From the NCBI GenBank assembly GCA_037954325.1, contig JBBMNZ010000014.1, forward strand, positions 16,383,956-16,447,955: a stretch of 64,000 nt of DNA, read 5' to 3'. This DNA is from Fistularia commersonii. Lineage: Eukaryota; Chordata; Actinopteri; Syngnathiformes; Fistulariidae. Shown in pieces: positions 1 through 11,874 of this stretch (its first letter is position 1; each line of letters opens with the position of its first letter). The notes beneath the pieces are model-generated. The model did not search any database and was not told the origin of the DNA. It worked only from the letters and a program-made list of their open reading frames with translations. Both the position numbers and the translations under genes were made by a program.

Positions 1-1319
1 TTCGAAGAAGATGCTCTGATCAGGGGTGAATCTCCACCTCTCCACCCATGGCAGTTGGGGTCGACTTCAACCCCTCCTCACCCAGGGTGCAAAAACACAA
101 AACAGCAAAATGCAGAAGTTACTTGGGAAGAACTTCTTGCATGATGAGATGGAAAACAGGAAGTGTTTCCTATCTTTGCAAATAAAGCATTGAAGTCATC
201 TGAATCAGAATTATCATTATCACATCTTTTTAGGGTTTGTATAAACAGGTTCAGACAAGTCACTAACAGATCATAGCACATATTTCTTTATGTATGTATT
301 TCACAAAAGTTTAGAAGCAGAATTTCTGTCATTTGTTTTGTCTCTAAAAACACAACTTCGTAAACCAGTCCATGGGTTTAGAATAATGCAATATGAAAAA
401 TATTTTGAATACTTTCTCAAACTCACACAAGGAGTTAATACCTATTTGCCGGATAAGGCAAATAAGGACTTATCAGAAAAGGACTTATCAAAGACATTTT
501 AATAGAGCACAAAGAAAAAAAAATGTAAGTGGAACCCCAAACCTTTTCCATGCAGTTGCATGGCAAAAAACCGTGGCAACACCACTGATGGGGAATGGAG
601 GAGCAGTTTCTGACGTGATGACAGTTTAAGTCTGTTGTTCTTTACCATTTAGAGAACATGTGTGTGTCAGCAGACTTGAAACGTCTGTTGTACTGTGATC
701 CTGCTTTCCTAATTCTCTATTAGTTATTATGTGACCTGTTGTTTGACTTCATGGTCCTTATCATTTCATTGCCACTGTAAATCCTTCTGGCAGTCTGATT
801 TGTCATTTACTTGTTTGATGTGGCTTTTAATTTGAGTGTTTTTAAAAGCAGTATGGCATGTCTGCTAACATTTGATTTCATTTTCTTTTAGGTCAAACAC
901 ATGTTTGATTCGTTTTGTAACTGATAATAAATTGCCTCAGAGCACTGCTGTAAAAGAGCGTTGTATCTATAAATAAATATGAAAAGTGGACACTGTCAAA
1001 TAAATGATTTGTTATCATGAAACCCAAATATTTTCACCCCAAGCTATCCACCTGCTTCACAGAATACACGAAATTTTAAAAATCTGAAATAAATTTTGTT
1101 TTAGTAGGAAGGATCGCTTAAAAAAGATCCTTGTGTTTATAATACACTACTAAAGTATTGTGAGATTAAAGATATAATTTTACCAGAATTGTGTGTATCA
1201 ACAAAACAATACGCACAAAGAGCCATTACAAAATGTGACAAAATCTCATTTAAAAAAAAAAAAAAAGCTTAAACTTAAATTAAAGCTTAAATCCATTAAA
1301 GTATTAATCTCATGTTATG
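1..1319. other. Intergenic DNA or 3' end of an upstream gene
   Basis: No coding exon is recognised here; the open frames are short and match nothing I know. An acceptor-like pyrimidine run ending in TTTTAG lies at about 883-892 and is followed by an AATAAA at 926-931. That could be the terminal noncoding exon of a plus-strand gene starting outside the window, but nothing else supports this. The stretch from 1020 to 1300 is AT-rich with a poly(A) run near 1251-1266. Confidence 0.3.
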
Positions 1320-1334
1320 TTGGCCTTTTTCCTT
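1320..1334. repeat. Target-site duplication, left copy
   Basis: TTGGCCTTTTTCCTT occurs here immediately before the LINE 5' untranslated region and again at 4132-4146 directly after its GAAGAAG tail. A 15-bp perfect match at both ends is what target-primed insertion leaves and fixes the element boundaries. Confidence 0.85.
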
Positions 1335-4131
1335 TGATGCAGCCTCAAGGCGGCCTTTGCCCGTGCCTCCCCAAGCCTGCCTTGGGGGGCATGGAGCAGT
1401 GTCTCACTGAGCCGGTCCCAAGCCTGGATAAATGCAGAGGGTTGTGTCGGAAAGGGCGTCCGACGTATAACTTTTGCCAAAACCAAACATGCGAGTCAAC
1501 CATAACCATATCATACCGGATTGGTCGAGGACTGGGTTAACAATGACCGCCATTGGCACTGATGACCTACAGGGTATCACTGGAAATTGGGCTACTGTGG
1601 GTCGAAGAGCAAGAACAAGAAGAGGAGGAGGAGTGCGTGTTTGGAAGCAGAGAGAGAGGAGGAAAAGCAAGAGTCTGGGACTGAGAGTAGGGACTTTGAA
1701 TATCGGGACTATGACAGGAAAAGGTAGCAAGTTGGTCGACATGATGCAGAGAAGGAAGGTGGATATACTGTGTGTCCAGGAGACCAGGTGGAAAGGTAGC
1801 AATGCTCGAAGCTTAGGGGCAGGCTTTAAGTTGTACTATTATGGTACTGACAAGAAGAGAAATGGAGTAGGAGTTATCTTGAAGGAGGAATTTGTTAGGA
1901 ATGTTCTAGAGGTGAAAAGAATGTCAGACTTATGAGCCTGAAACTGGAAATTGAAGGTGTGATGCTCAATGTTGTTTGTGGCTATGCCCCGCAGGTGGGA
2001 TGTGAATTTGAAGAGAAGGAGAAGTTCTGGAATGGGTTAGATAAAGTGATGCAGAATATTGCCAGAAATGAGAGAGTAGTAATTGGTGCAGACTTCAATA
2101 ACATGTTGGTGCAGGCAATAGAGGGGATGAAGAAGTGATGGGCGGATTTGGTATACAGGATAGGAACACACAGGGGAAGATGGTGCTAGATTTTGCAAAA
2201 AAATGAAAATGGCTGTCGTGAACACCTCTTTCCAGAAAAAATAGGAACATAGGGTAACTCATAAGAGCGGACGTAGGAGCACCCAGGTAGACTGCATCTT
2301 GTATAGACGAGGTAACCTGAAAAAGATGAGTGACTGAAAAGTAGTTGTAGGTGACAGTGTAGCCAGACAGCATAGGATGGTGGTTTGTAGGGTGACTCTG
2401 GTGACAAGGAGGATCAAGGAGACAAAGACAGAGCAGAGGGCAAAGTGGTGGAAGCTGAAAAGGGGGGAGTGTTGTATGGTTTTCAGGGAGGAGTTGAGAC
2501 AGGGTCCTGGTGGTCAGGGTGAGCTTCTAGATGATTGAACAACAACAGCTAATGTTATCAGGGAGCCAGGTAGAAGAGTACTTGGTGTGCCATCTGGAAG
2601 TAAAGTAGATAAGGAGACTTGGTGGTGGAATGAGGAAGTGCAGGAGTATATACAGAGAAAGCGGTTCGCAAAGACAAAGTGGGATACTGAGAGGACTGAA
2701 GAGAACAGACAGGAGTAAAGGGAGATACAATGTAAGGTAAAGATAGAGGTAGCAAAGGCAAAACAAAGGGCGTACGATGACTTGTATGCTCGGATGGATA
2801 GTAAAGAGGGTGAGAATGATCTATAGAGATTGGTGAAACAGAGATAATGATGGGAAAGATGTACAACAAGTACGGGTGATTAAGGATAGTGAGGGAAATG
2901 TAGACAGATGCTTAAAGAGTGATGGGAAGATGGAAAGAGTACTTTGAAGAGCTGATGAATGGGAAAAATGAAAGAGAGGCAAGGGTAGAACAGGTGATTA
3001 TTGTAGACCAAAAAAGTAGCACAAATTAGTAAAATTGAAGGGAGGAAGGCATTGAAGAGGATGAAGAGTGGAAAAGCAGTTGGTCCTGATGATATACCCG
3101 TGTAGGTGTGGAAGCGTCAAGGAGAGGCAGCGGTAGATTTTTTGACTCAATTATTCAACAGGATCTTAGAGAGTGAAAAGATGCCAGAAGAATGTAGACG
3201 AAGTGTGATGGCGCCTATTTTTAAGAATAAAGGGGATGTGCAGAAATGCGGCAACTATAGAGGGATAAAGTTGATGAGCCATACAATGAAGCTATGGAAC
3301 AGAGTAGTGGAAACTAGACTGTTGGCAGAAGTCAGCATTTGTGAACAGCAGTATGGTTTCATGCCTAGGAAGAGTACTACAGATGCAGTATTTGCGTTGA
3401 GAATGCTAACAGAGAAGTAGCAGAGAAGTATGTGAGACTGGTGCAGGACATGTATGCTAGCTGTGAGACAGTGCTAGGTGTGCTGTAGGGGTAACAGAGA
3501 AGTTCAAGGTGGAGGTGAGACTCCATCAGGGATCAGCTCTGAGCCCCTTCTTGTTTGCAATGGTGATGGATAGGCTGACAGATGAGGTTAGACAGGAATC
3601 CCCATGGACCATGATGTTTGCGGATGACATCGTGATCTGTAGTGAGAGCAGACAACAGGTAGAGGAAAATCTAGAGAGGTGGAGGTATGCTCTGGAAAGG
3701 AGAGGAATGAAAGTAAGTTGCAGCAAGACACAATATATGGGTGTGAATGAGAGGAACTCGAGGGAAATGGTGAGGCTACAGGGAGTGAAAATCAAGAAGC
3801 TGGAGGATTTCAGGTACTTGGGGTCAACAGTCCAGAGCAACGGAGAGTGTGCAAAAGAGGTGAAGAGACGGGTCCAAGCAGGTTGGAATGGGTGGACAAA
3901 AGTGTCAGGGGTACTATGTGAAAGAAGACTATTGTCCAGAATAAAAGGAAAGGTGTACAAGACAGTGGTGAGATCAGCGATGATGTATGGCCTAGAAACT
4001 GTTACAATGACGAAAAGACAGGAGGAAGGTAGTTGGTGTGACAGAGGAGGATACAGAGAATAGGGTTATATGGAGAAAGTTGATTCGCTGTGGCGACCCC
4101 TGAAGGGAAAAGCCGAAAGTAGAAGAAGATA
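1335..4131 (+). mobile_element. RTE-clade LINE, near full length, internally deleted (copy 1)
   Basis: This copy has a 5' untranslated region (from about 1340), an apurinic-type endonuclease reading (about 1474-2140, with GTLNIGTMTGKG, VDILCVQETRWKG, CGYAPQVG and VVIGADFN), a linker and a reverse transcriptase. RT blocks include FMPRKSTTDAVFALRML (about 3355-3410), GLHQGSALSPF-like (about 3520) and the catalytic MMFADD (about 3610). It ends in the family tail CCCCTGAAGGGAAAAGCCGA and a short GAAGAAG repeat. Many stops and frameshifts break both domains. Compared with the copy at 41302, about 106 bp carrying RT motif A and about 270 bp nearer the 3' end are missing. It is flanked by an identical 15-bp direct repeat. 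It is a dead element. RTE assignment rests on remembered fish elements with the same endonuclease, RT and 3' tail. Confidence 0.9.
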
Positions 4132-4146
4132 TTGGCCTTTTTCCTT
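4132..4146. repeat. Target-site duplication, right copy
   Basis: Perfect copy of the 15-bp sequence at 1320-1334, lying just after the LINE 3' tail. Confidence 0.85.
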
Positions 4147-4489
4147 GTAAGTGAAAAGCGTAATGACAATTTTAAAGCTGTAATTTTGCAAGACTGAAGC
4201 CATAATATGATGAGAATCAAATAGATAACTGCCGTGCAACATGGTAATTAAATCAGACTTATATATTTACTTTGATGACAATATATTACAGGTGTAGTAA
4301 AGTGTGATAAGAAGAAAATAGTAAATGAGCCAAAATAAGATGATACAATTATTTATGTCACTAAAAAGTACAATTGTTCAAGATAAGGCATTCAAATTTA
4401 CAAAAATAAATAAATAAGTCAAAAGCAGATTTTAGAAGGTTCAAATCCCTTGTTATCCCAGTGTGACTGACACCACCTTACACCAACAG

Positions 4490-4950
4490 ACTTAATGAAC
4501 TAATCAAGAAGACCAGCTAGGTTATGGGGTTGGAGGTGGACTCTGATTGTAGTGTCTGAGAGAAGAATGCTGTCCAAGACGGGGGCCATTCTCAACAACA
4601 CTTCTCACCCATTCCACGACATGCTGACCGAATACAGGAGTTTGCCCAGGCCCAGCAGTAGACCGATTCCTCCAAGGTACACTTTCCAGCATCACAGTAA
4701 GTCATTCTTGTCTGTGGCGATCACACAGTTTAACTCGGTCTGTAATAACGTCTCAGCTTCTCCTCTCATCTCACTATTCATCTGGTTGTATTTTGCTCTG
4801 GTAACTTATTTATCTCAAACCCTGACACCACTTAAATGTAATTATCTTCATTTATTTGTTTCTGTTCGCCGCATCTGATTTTGTTAATTTTAATTTCTGT
4901 CTGCATGGAGCATCACTCTTTTTTTCCCGAGATCAATAAAGTATTTATGA
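4490..4950 (+). mobile_element. 3' end of a Rex1/L2-type LINE
   Basis: An open frame from 4552 reads KTGAILNNTSHPFHDMLTEY and later SFLSVAITQFNSV, which resembles the conserved C-terminal end of fish L2/Rex1 LINE polyproteins (a hexapeptide near ILxNxxHPLH, then a basic stretch, then SFLPxAIxLxN). It is followed by GATCAATAAAGTATTTATGA at about 4931-4950, a typical 3' tail of these LINEs. The element is strongly 5' truncated. The family assignment is by memory and could be a related CR1-superfamily clade. Confidence 0.6.
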
Positions 4951-4954
4951 TTTG

Positions 4955-5100
4955 TCTGTGGAGGTTCTCAGTCATTCAGGTCATGGTCAATTCTTGTCAA
5001 AATCGTCTTGTCATAGCAACTAGACTTGATTTTCTACACTTGAAGACGTTTCTCCCTTCATCCAAGAGGCTTCTGATTCTGAAAAAGGTGGGTGGGGGAA
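4955..5100. repeat. Dispersed fish repeat fragment
   Basis: The sequence TGTGGAGGTTCTCAGTCATT followed about 75 bp later by TTGAAGACGTTTCTCCCTTC and a 'ccaagaggcttctgattct' motif is a familiar teleost interspersed repeat, possibly the end of a Penelope-like element. I cannot fix the family. It lies directly downstream of the LINE tail. Confidence 0.45.
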
Positions 5101-5189
5101 GTCATCTTATAACAGAAATATTTTATTTGAATATTGAAATCGTAAAATAAATATTAAAAAAATAATAATAATAACAACATCCAGTTGTA

Positions 5190-5507
5190 TTGCACGGTCG
5201 AACCGGCCCGCGAGCATCCCGACCGTCACTCCTTCCTGCGCTCCCATTGGACACTTTCACTGCACCTGTCCCCCCCCCCCTTCACACACCCCAGTTCCTT
5301 TATCTCCAAGATGGCGGCATACGGCTCTCCGTATCCCACATCATCGCATTCGAAAGGAAAATAAGGGTGATCTACCGGAGATACAAGTCCTCCGGGGGGA
5401 ACCGAGGCGGTGCCGGTGGGACGGAAACGGTTTCCTCATGGACTGCCGGAGAAAGGACCCGGCGTCGGTATCGGCTTGAGGGGCGTGGGGGGGTTGTGCG
5501 TCTGAGT
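5190..5507 (+). promoter_or_regulatory. tbc1d22b: tbc1d22b promoter and 5' UTR, with YY1-like site
   Basis: This GC-rich, CpG-containing stretch precedes the tbc1d22b start. AAGATGGCGGC at 5308-5318 matches the YY1 consensus commonly found just downstream of TSSs of TATA-less housekeeping genes. The frame stays open upstream of the chosen ATG but that part is compositionally simple (proline, arginine, glycine) and has no counterpart in the family, so it is taken as 5' UTR. Confidence 0.5.
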
Positions 5508-8500
5508 ATGGCCACCGAGAACCGAATCAACTTTTGGAGGAGAAACGCAAAGGTTCCCGGAAGGTGGGTTGATGTTTGTCTTTCTGTTTACAACGCAGCT
5601 TCGCGGTGACTTTCAGCCAAATATTTCATTAATTTCAAAAGAATGGGAAAAAGGGAGCTCTAACGTTAGTATTAACCGGCTACTAGCCAAATTGAACTCA
5701 TGAACTACAAGACTAGCTTAAAATGGAACATTCGCGCTTTCGCCTGTTTAATAGTTTAAGTGTAATTAGCATTAGCACTCGCCGCCGGAATTGAATGTTT
5801 ACGTTCTTTATTGTAGCTCTACACCGTGTTGTCTTCTCAGAATAGGCCCCCACTGTGGTGGGTTGTGGATGTTTTTGAAGGTGTCTGCTGACACGATCTC
5901 CGCATCCTCCGCCATATGCCTCCCCTTCAGCTCCTCCTTCTCCGTCAGGAGAGAGGAGTTAACCGGAGGTGGGGGAAACCGTGAGGAAACCGCTTCCAAG
6001 ATAGAAGAGTGTTTCTGTCACATAACTCAGCTTTATTGCGTATCTTGTATGTGCGCGTCGAACTGCCCCACGCACGCGCATGTGTGACAGTTCGGCCTTT
6101 GCATTCATGCCATAACTCATATAGTATCGATATTAACAAAGGACAATACAATACACACATAAAATGAGTCGTGCGTAAAGTGCAGTCTGAAATAACTATC
6201 CTAATAATTAACATAATTTGATGTTGGTAAACATAAAATAACAAATATTTGGGTAAAGTAGAAGACATATAATGTGTAATTGGATCATGATATCTGAAAA
6301 CTTTGAATATCTAGAATTAGTTTCCAAATCTGCTTTACAGTAAAAACATGCAGTCTGTCCATTCAAGGCCCTAAATTGCCCACACATGTGAATGAGATTG
6401 AATGGTTGTGTATCTCTTATATGTTTTCTATCTTTTCATGGTGGAAACAATCCAACTCTTTGGCCTCCTTGATTAGGACTTGTACTGTAGGCCGGCATGC
6501 CGTCAGGGTTTCGAGTGGGCATCCTGCCAGTACAACACGGATGGCCAGTGTCTCTAAGGAGAGGGTGTCTTCGTTTCTGACACACACTGAGCAATTGCAA
6601 AGCCACGTGGGAGGAAAGGCCTGAAACACAAACACATTAGCACAGGAAAGCAGCAGCTAGTTCTCTGGGCTACTCTCAAGCTGCTCCTGACAAAACAAGG
6701 CCGGGCAACAAGATAATAAGCCGCCAGGCAACTGTTAGTTTGCTTATGGAGATGCTCAGAACTAGGGCAACAACTTTAATCTGGTTTGTAAGACGACGCT
6801 GTTTGATAAAGTACACATTCTCGGGGCAGGGCAATGTTGGTAACTAGGAATGTAGCTTCATTTTTTGATTCATAGGTTCCCAGGGCAGCATTCAGCATCT
6901 CATAACATTAGTAGAACCCATCACCAATCACTTACCTAATGCTGAACATATATTTGAATAAACTGCAAATTTTGAATAATGCCTTGTGTGTGTTCCTTAC
7001 CTTATGATGCTTGACTGGTCATTGTGTTGGGCTGATTTTTTTTCTTCTGTTATTTGTTAATAAACAAGCATGTTTACATCTGGCAATTGATATTTGTTAA
7101 TGCCATTTGATGCCAGTGCATGTTGAACTTCTTCCTGTTTTTGGTAAATTATCACAGCTTTTTAATTTTAATTTAGGGATAATCCATAGGTATTTTCTTA
7201 ATTTTTTAAAGCATTATAGCTGGTTTCAGAATATTTCTTGTATTTTTGGAGGGTAATTTATTGCTTATTCTTTGTCATTTCCTTGCTGACTTTTAGTTTG
7301 TGTTGTTTTTATGTTGCTAATTATACGATTTTGCAGTGAACGCCAGAGTCTAGCACAGCGCAAGACTAGTTCTAAGTCCATGCTTGTGTGGACAGGCTTA
7401 AAGCTCCTGTGGTTGAGCCTTCGAGTTTGGCTGCCGCCGCCTCTACTCAGCACTCATGTCTCAGTGTGAGTGCAGCACCTGGCCCAGGATGCCTCCCAAG
7501 TCCTCCCATGCTTTGGCTCATCAAAGAGTCAGAAAGAGGCAGAGCATTCAGATTGTTGCATCCTCTGTGACCAGGATGCGCACGTCAGGCGAGGGAGGAT
7601 CACTGGAGTAGGGCAAGATGCCCCAGACCCACTGGCAAAGGATCAATAGGACACATGGTGTCTCTTTTATTAGCAATGCTTGAGCTCTGTTAGCTCCGTA
7701 AGAGTGAGAATAACATTTGAGCAAAAATTATTTGATTTAGAGTTGACTAGAGCTGATAGTACAATAAACATCAATATCCAGATATTCATCATTGCAGCCT
7801 ATATATATTTTTTAGTATTGTAAATTTGTATGGTAAAAAGATGCTTTCTGGTTGGAGGAGGCGTATACCTTTATCTATTATCACCAAGGAATCTTATGCA
7901 ACATTACTGATTCAATATTTTAGAAATAATTCAAGTTGTGGACACTTTTACACAAAAATAGTTTTGCAGTGTTTCTGGAAGTGTTTCTTTCTTAAAGTTT
8001 TCATTTAACAGGGTCAGATTTTTTTCCTTAAAATTCACAGAGTTTTTTCATGGCGTTCCTTTTATATTTCATCTTGTCTAGCACTTTGAGCCCTTCCAAA
8101 CACATAACAATGGAAATAAGCCCCAACTTAGACAACATGTGATAGTGCCTCTGCCTCACTGTCTTTGAAAAAAGGCTCCTCAGTTGAGGACAGAGTAGTA
8201 ACTGATGACTCAGGCTCAAACAAATCCCAAGGGGCTGTGCATTTTTGTGTAGTGAGGTGAAAGCATTTCATGTGTCATCTTCTGCAGCGTACAGCCTGTA
8301 TATGGAGCACAGCATCCACCTCTTGACCCCAGACTACGACGAACGTAAGTGCTGTGCACAGCCAGCTGCATAGCATCCAGTCACCTCTATGGAGGCCATT
8401 CATTTGTGTGTGCACATGGTGACATTTTTCTGTTCAGTGTCTGAGTGAATTTCTGTTGTTTTCTCCTTTTTTCACAATTTCTTCATCCTTTATCATGCCA

Positions 8501-11410
8501 TTGTGTCCCATGTTTACTCATGCCTCAAGCAAAATTGCAAATATTTGAGGTTTATTTGTGTTGATTTTTTTTTTGTAATTTCTCACCTTTTTATAACCAA
8601 GTTATTTCTTGCAGAATTTCCGTCAATATTTGTCATTTTGTAAGCTATACTTGCTGATTTTCAGATCATATATAATGTGTTAGTAAGTAAATTGTAACAG
8701 TTTTGTAAAAGTAACTTCGCTGTGGTCTTCAGGTAATAACAAACATGATGAAAACTTAAAAGCTATTGAAACCTAAAATCACTCTGTACCTCCTCTGTCT
8801 CTTACCACTTGTTCTGTCTTTGCACAGGTATCCAAAAGACACAAAGCTCAAGTTCAACAATGTTAAAACAAAAAAGGCATCAAGCTTTCATGAGTTTGCA
8901 TGCAGCACCAACGATGCATGGGACATTGACGATGAAGAGGATGAGGACTTCCTTGGCACCCCCACCCAGTCTTCATCTCTGTCGTTGGGCCCTCAACTTA
9001 CATCCACAAAGGACCAGGTGAAATCAAGATCACAGGCTGACAGAAAATACTATTATTGGAATAGTTGTCATATCCTAACTATAAAGATTTAACAATGATT
9101 AACCATGGCCTGGATGGCTAAGAACTTTCCAAGTAATATTACTATAGTTTTTTGGATAAGTTATGATTATAGATTAATAAACTTCCTCTTGAGGAGTTAA
9201 GGGAGATATATGATTACAGTATTTAAGAGAGTAAACAGCTTGGTGAGAAATATTTTTGTTTGTTATGATCCTTCAAGATTCATGTCTTTTTCCTGTGGAA
9301 GTTGCATTAAAGAACTAGGAGATTCTTGCTCAGCTGGTTCGCTAAGCACAGTGAATGGAAGCCTTACAATCAAAATGTATTAAAGATACATTCTAACACT
9401 CCAAAACGCTTATGTTCATGTTCATTCTTCAATGACATTTGAATTACATGTTTAAATTTATATTCCAAAGGGAGATACATTTAGAAACAAACACAACCAG
9501 AACCCTATTCAGAAAGCAACAATATATAAATAAAATATTTTCCCTCTTCTATGTCTTAAAACACCAAGCTTTGTACAATATCAGCATCACGATCTTCAAT
9601 AACCTGATTCATTGTGATCAGGGTATTGCTTTTAAAAAACCTAGTGTAAGGGTGTTTTCCAGCCTAATCTGGCTAGTCTCAGCAAAGTAACATAAGACCA
9701 TGACATGTTTCATCTTGCCATCGAGACTGTTGAATTTCCCAAAAACTTTGTATGCCCCATTGATGAGCTGATAATGAATCTGGTGTTTTCCATTCAGCAG
9801 CAGGTTGAGGCAGCTGACACAGACTACCGGACATCGGATCAACCGACAGACGCTGCGGACATGCAGGAGGATACAGAATATGAGCATGTCAATGGCAAGT
9901 TGGTCAAATCTAATAGTGAGGCCCACCTAACCACATCCTCAGGTATGCATTTTTTCATGTGATATTTGTAACTCTGAGCGGCTTGTCATGTGATTCATTG
10001 TCCACTAATAGGACTTTGCCAGGCGGGGTTTGACGATGCAGTTTGGGATTACATTAGGCCTTCTAATTTGGGATTATCCCCATGGCACTAATAAGGGTCA
10101 TGTGTTGTCATTGATACAATCACATCAGCCATTCATATCAAAACACAATGGGTTGTGTTTTAGTAGTACCTCTATATGGCCTGAAACCTTTCTTCATCGG
10201 AAAATTAGGCCTTTTTTCACACCAGAAAAAATAAAGGAAACATTTCAGCAAAGATAACAGCTGTTCCAGATGAGTCGTATTGTCATATTGTTTTCTTTCT
10301 AGGTATTGAGGGCGGGACACAGATAACCAGGTTTAAAGGATTTGATTGTCTCCATCACAAAGAAAAAAGAAATCAAAATGTGCATTCATTGTTCAAAAAG
10401 AAATAACTTTCAAACAATTGAAAGCTGTCCTGAAAATTAGTTCTATGCTGATATTAGAATACTTGTCATGTCTTATCTGTTTTAATTCTTGAAAAAGAAA
10501 ATAAGAAGTACCCTCATGGGCAAAAGAAATCGTGTCGAAAACCAAAAAAAAGACAATTACAATGCTCATATTTTTTAACTACTTGCAAGATGGAAAGAAA
10601 AAAAACTCACATTTAAAATCGACTTTATTTAAATTTGAAAGAAATTCCTGAAAATGAAGAATAGATAAATTCACATATTGGTATGTGATATATTAGAGGT
10701 TAATGAGAAGGAGGTTGAGTCAAGGGAGGAATAAGAAGTGAGGGATATAGTCTGCCTGATCGGTTGATTGAAATAGTCATGGAAAATCTAGGAATGAGTG
10801 GAAACAGTGTCAATGAATGATTCTCTCACTCTGCACCCTCCAAAGTTAATAATTTACCAATTTTTCAGAGGCCACATGTCATTCAAATATGCTGACTTTA
10901 AGGTGTTTGTTTTCAGGAGGGAAATAGACTTGCCTCATATCACAAACAGAAGTTGGGCTTTTATATTGAGGTATAGCTCATCTTTTATGAAAAACAGTTG
11001 TTAATTTAACAACTTCCCAGGTCAGGCATACTACTTCATCCACTTCAGACAGTGCTGCTCTGCTCTAAGCGTGTCAGTGGCAGTTCATGTTGCACTATAG
11101 CCTTTACTTATCTCATATGACATGGCTTTTGCCATGAATCTGAGGCGCAAGTGCATTATCATGAGCTTCCTCTCAGCTCTTTCACAAGTATGAACTCTTT
11201 CTTGTCAAAAACAAGTGACAGCTCCTGTCTTTACTCAATCTTCAAACATGTTTTGATGGCCTCCCTCAAGAGTTGCCATTTTCTAATCACCTAGTTTACA
11301 CAACTTTTTCATGTCACCAACACTTCTGACACCACAAATATGTGAATGTGATGTGTAATTTTATCCTTTTAATGGTTTACAGTATCAGTAGTCTGGGATT
11401 ACCTTGGCAC

Positions 11411-11489
<79 letters not shown>

Positions 11490-11732
11490 TGTTTCTATTC
11501 CACTACTTCTCTGTCTGTGTCAATTTCCTCAAAGTCCTTAGGATAAAAGATAAACACAAACACACTGAAGTAAACCACCTTTGTACTATTTTAACAGATG
11601 TGCAAAAAAGTAGTGTCAACTCTTCAATTACTATAATAACCCATGTAAAGTGCAGCCCACATTTTCCAAACATTTTATTGGTAATATTGTATTTGCAAGT
11701 TTTTTTTCTTTTAGTAATATTTTATGTACACT

Positions 11733-11764
<32 letters not shown>

Positions 11765-11837
11765 TACTGTATATGTATACACATATATGTATATATTGTG
11801 TATGTGTATATGCATATAAATATATGTACAGTATATA

Positions 11838-11874
<37 letters not shown>

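Noticed and set aside
5190..5507. N-terminal extension of tbc1d22b from an upstream ATG at 5190
   Set aside because: The extension is low-complexity and has no counterpart in family members, whose proteins begin at the position of the 5508 ATG.
7265..7640. Possible exon in tbc1d22b intron 1 (GC-richer stretch with short frames)
   Set aside because: No match to the family protein, and the flanking exons already join in phase without it.
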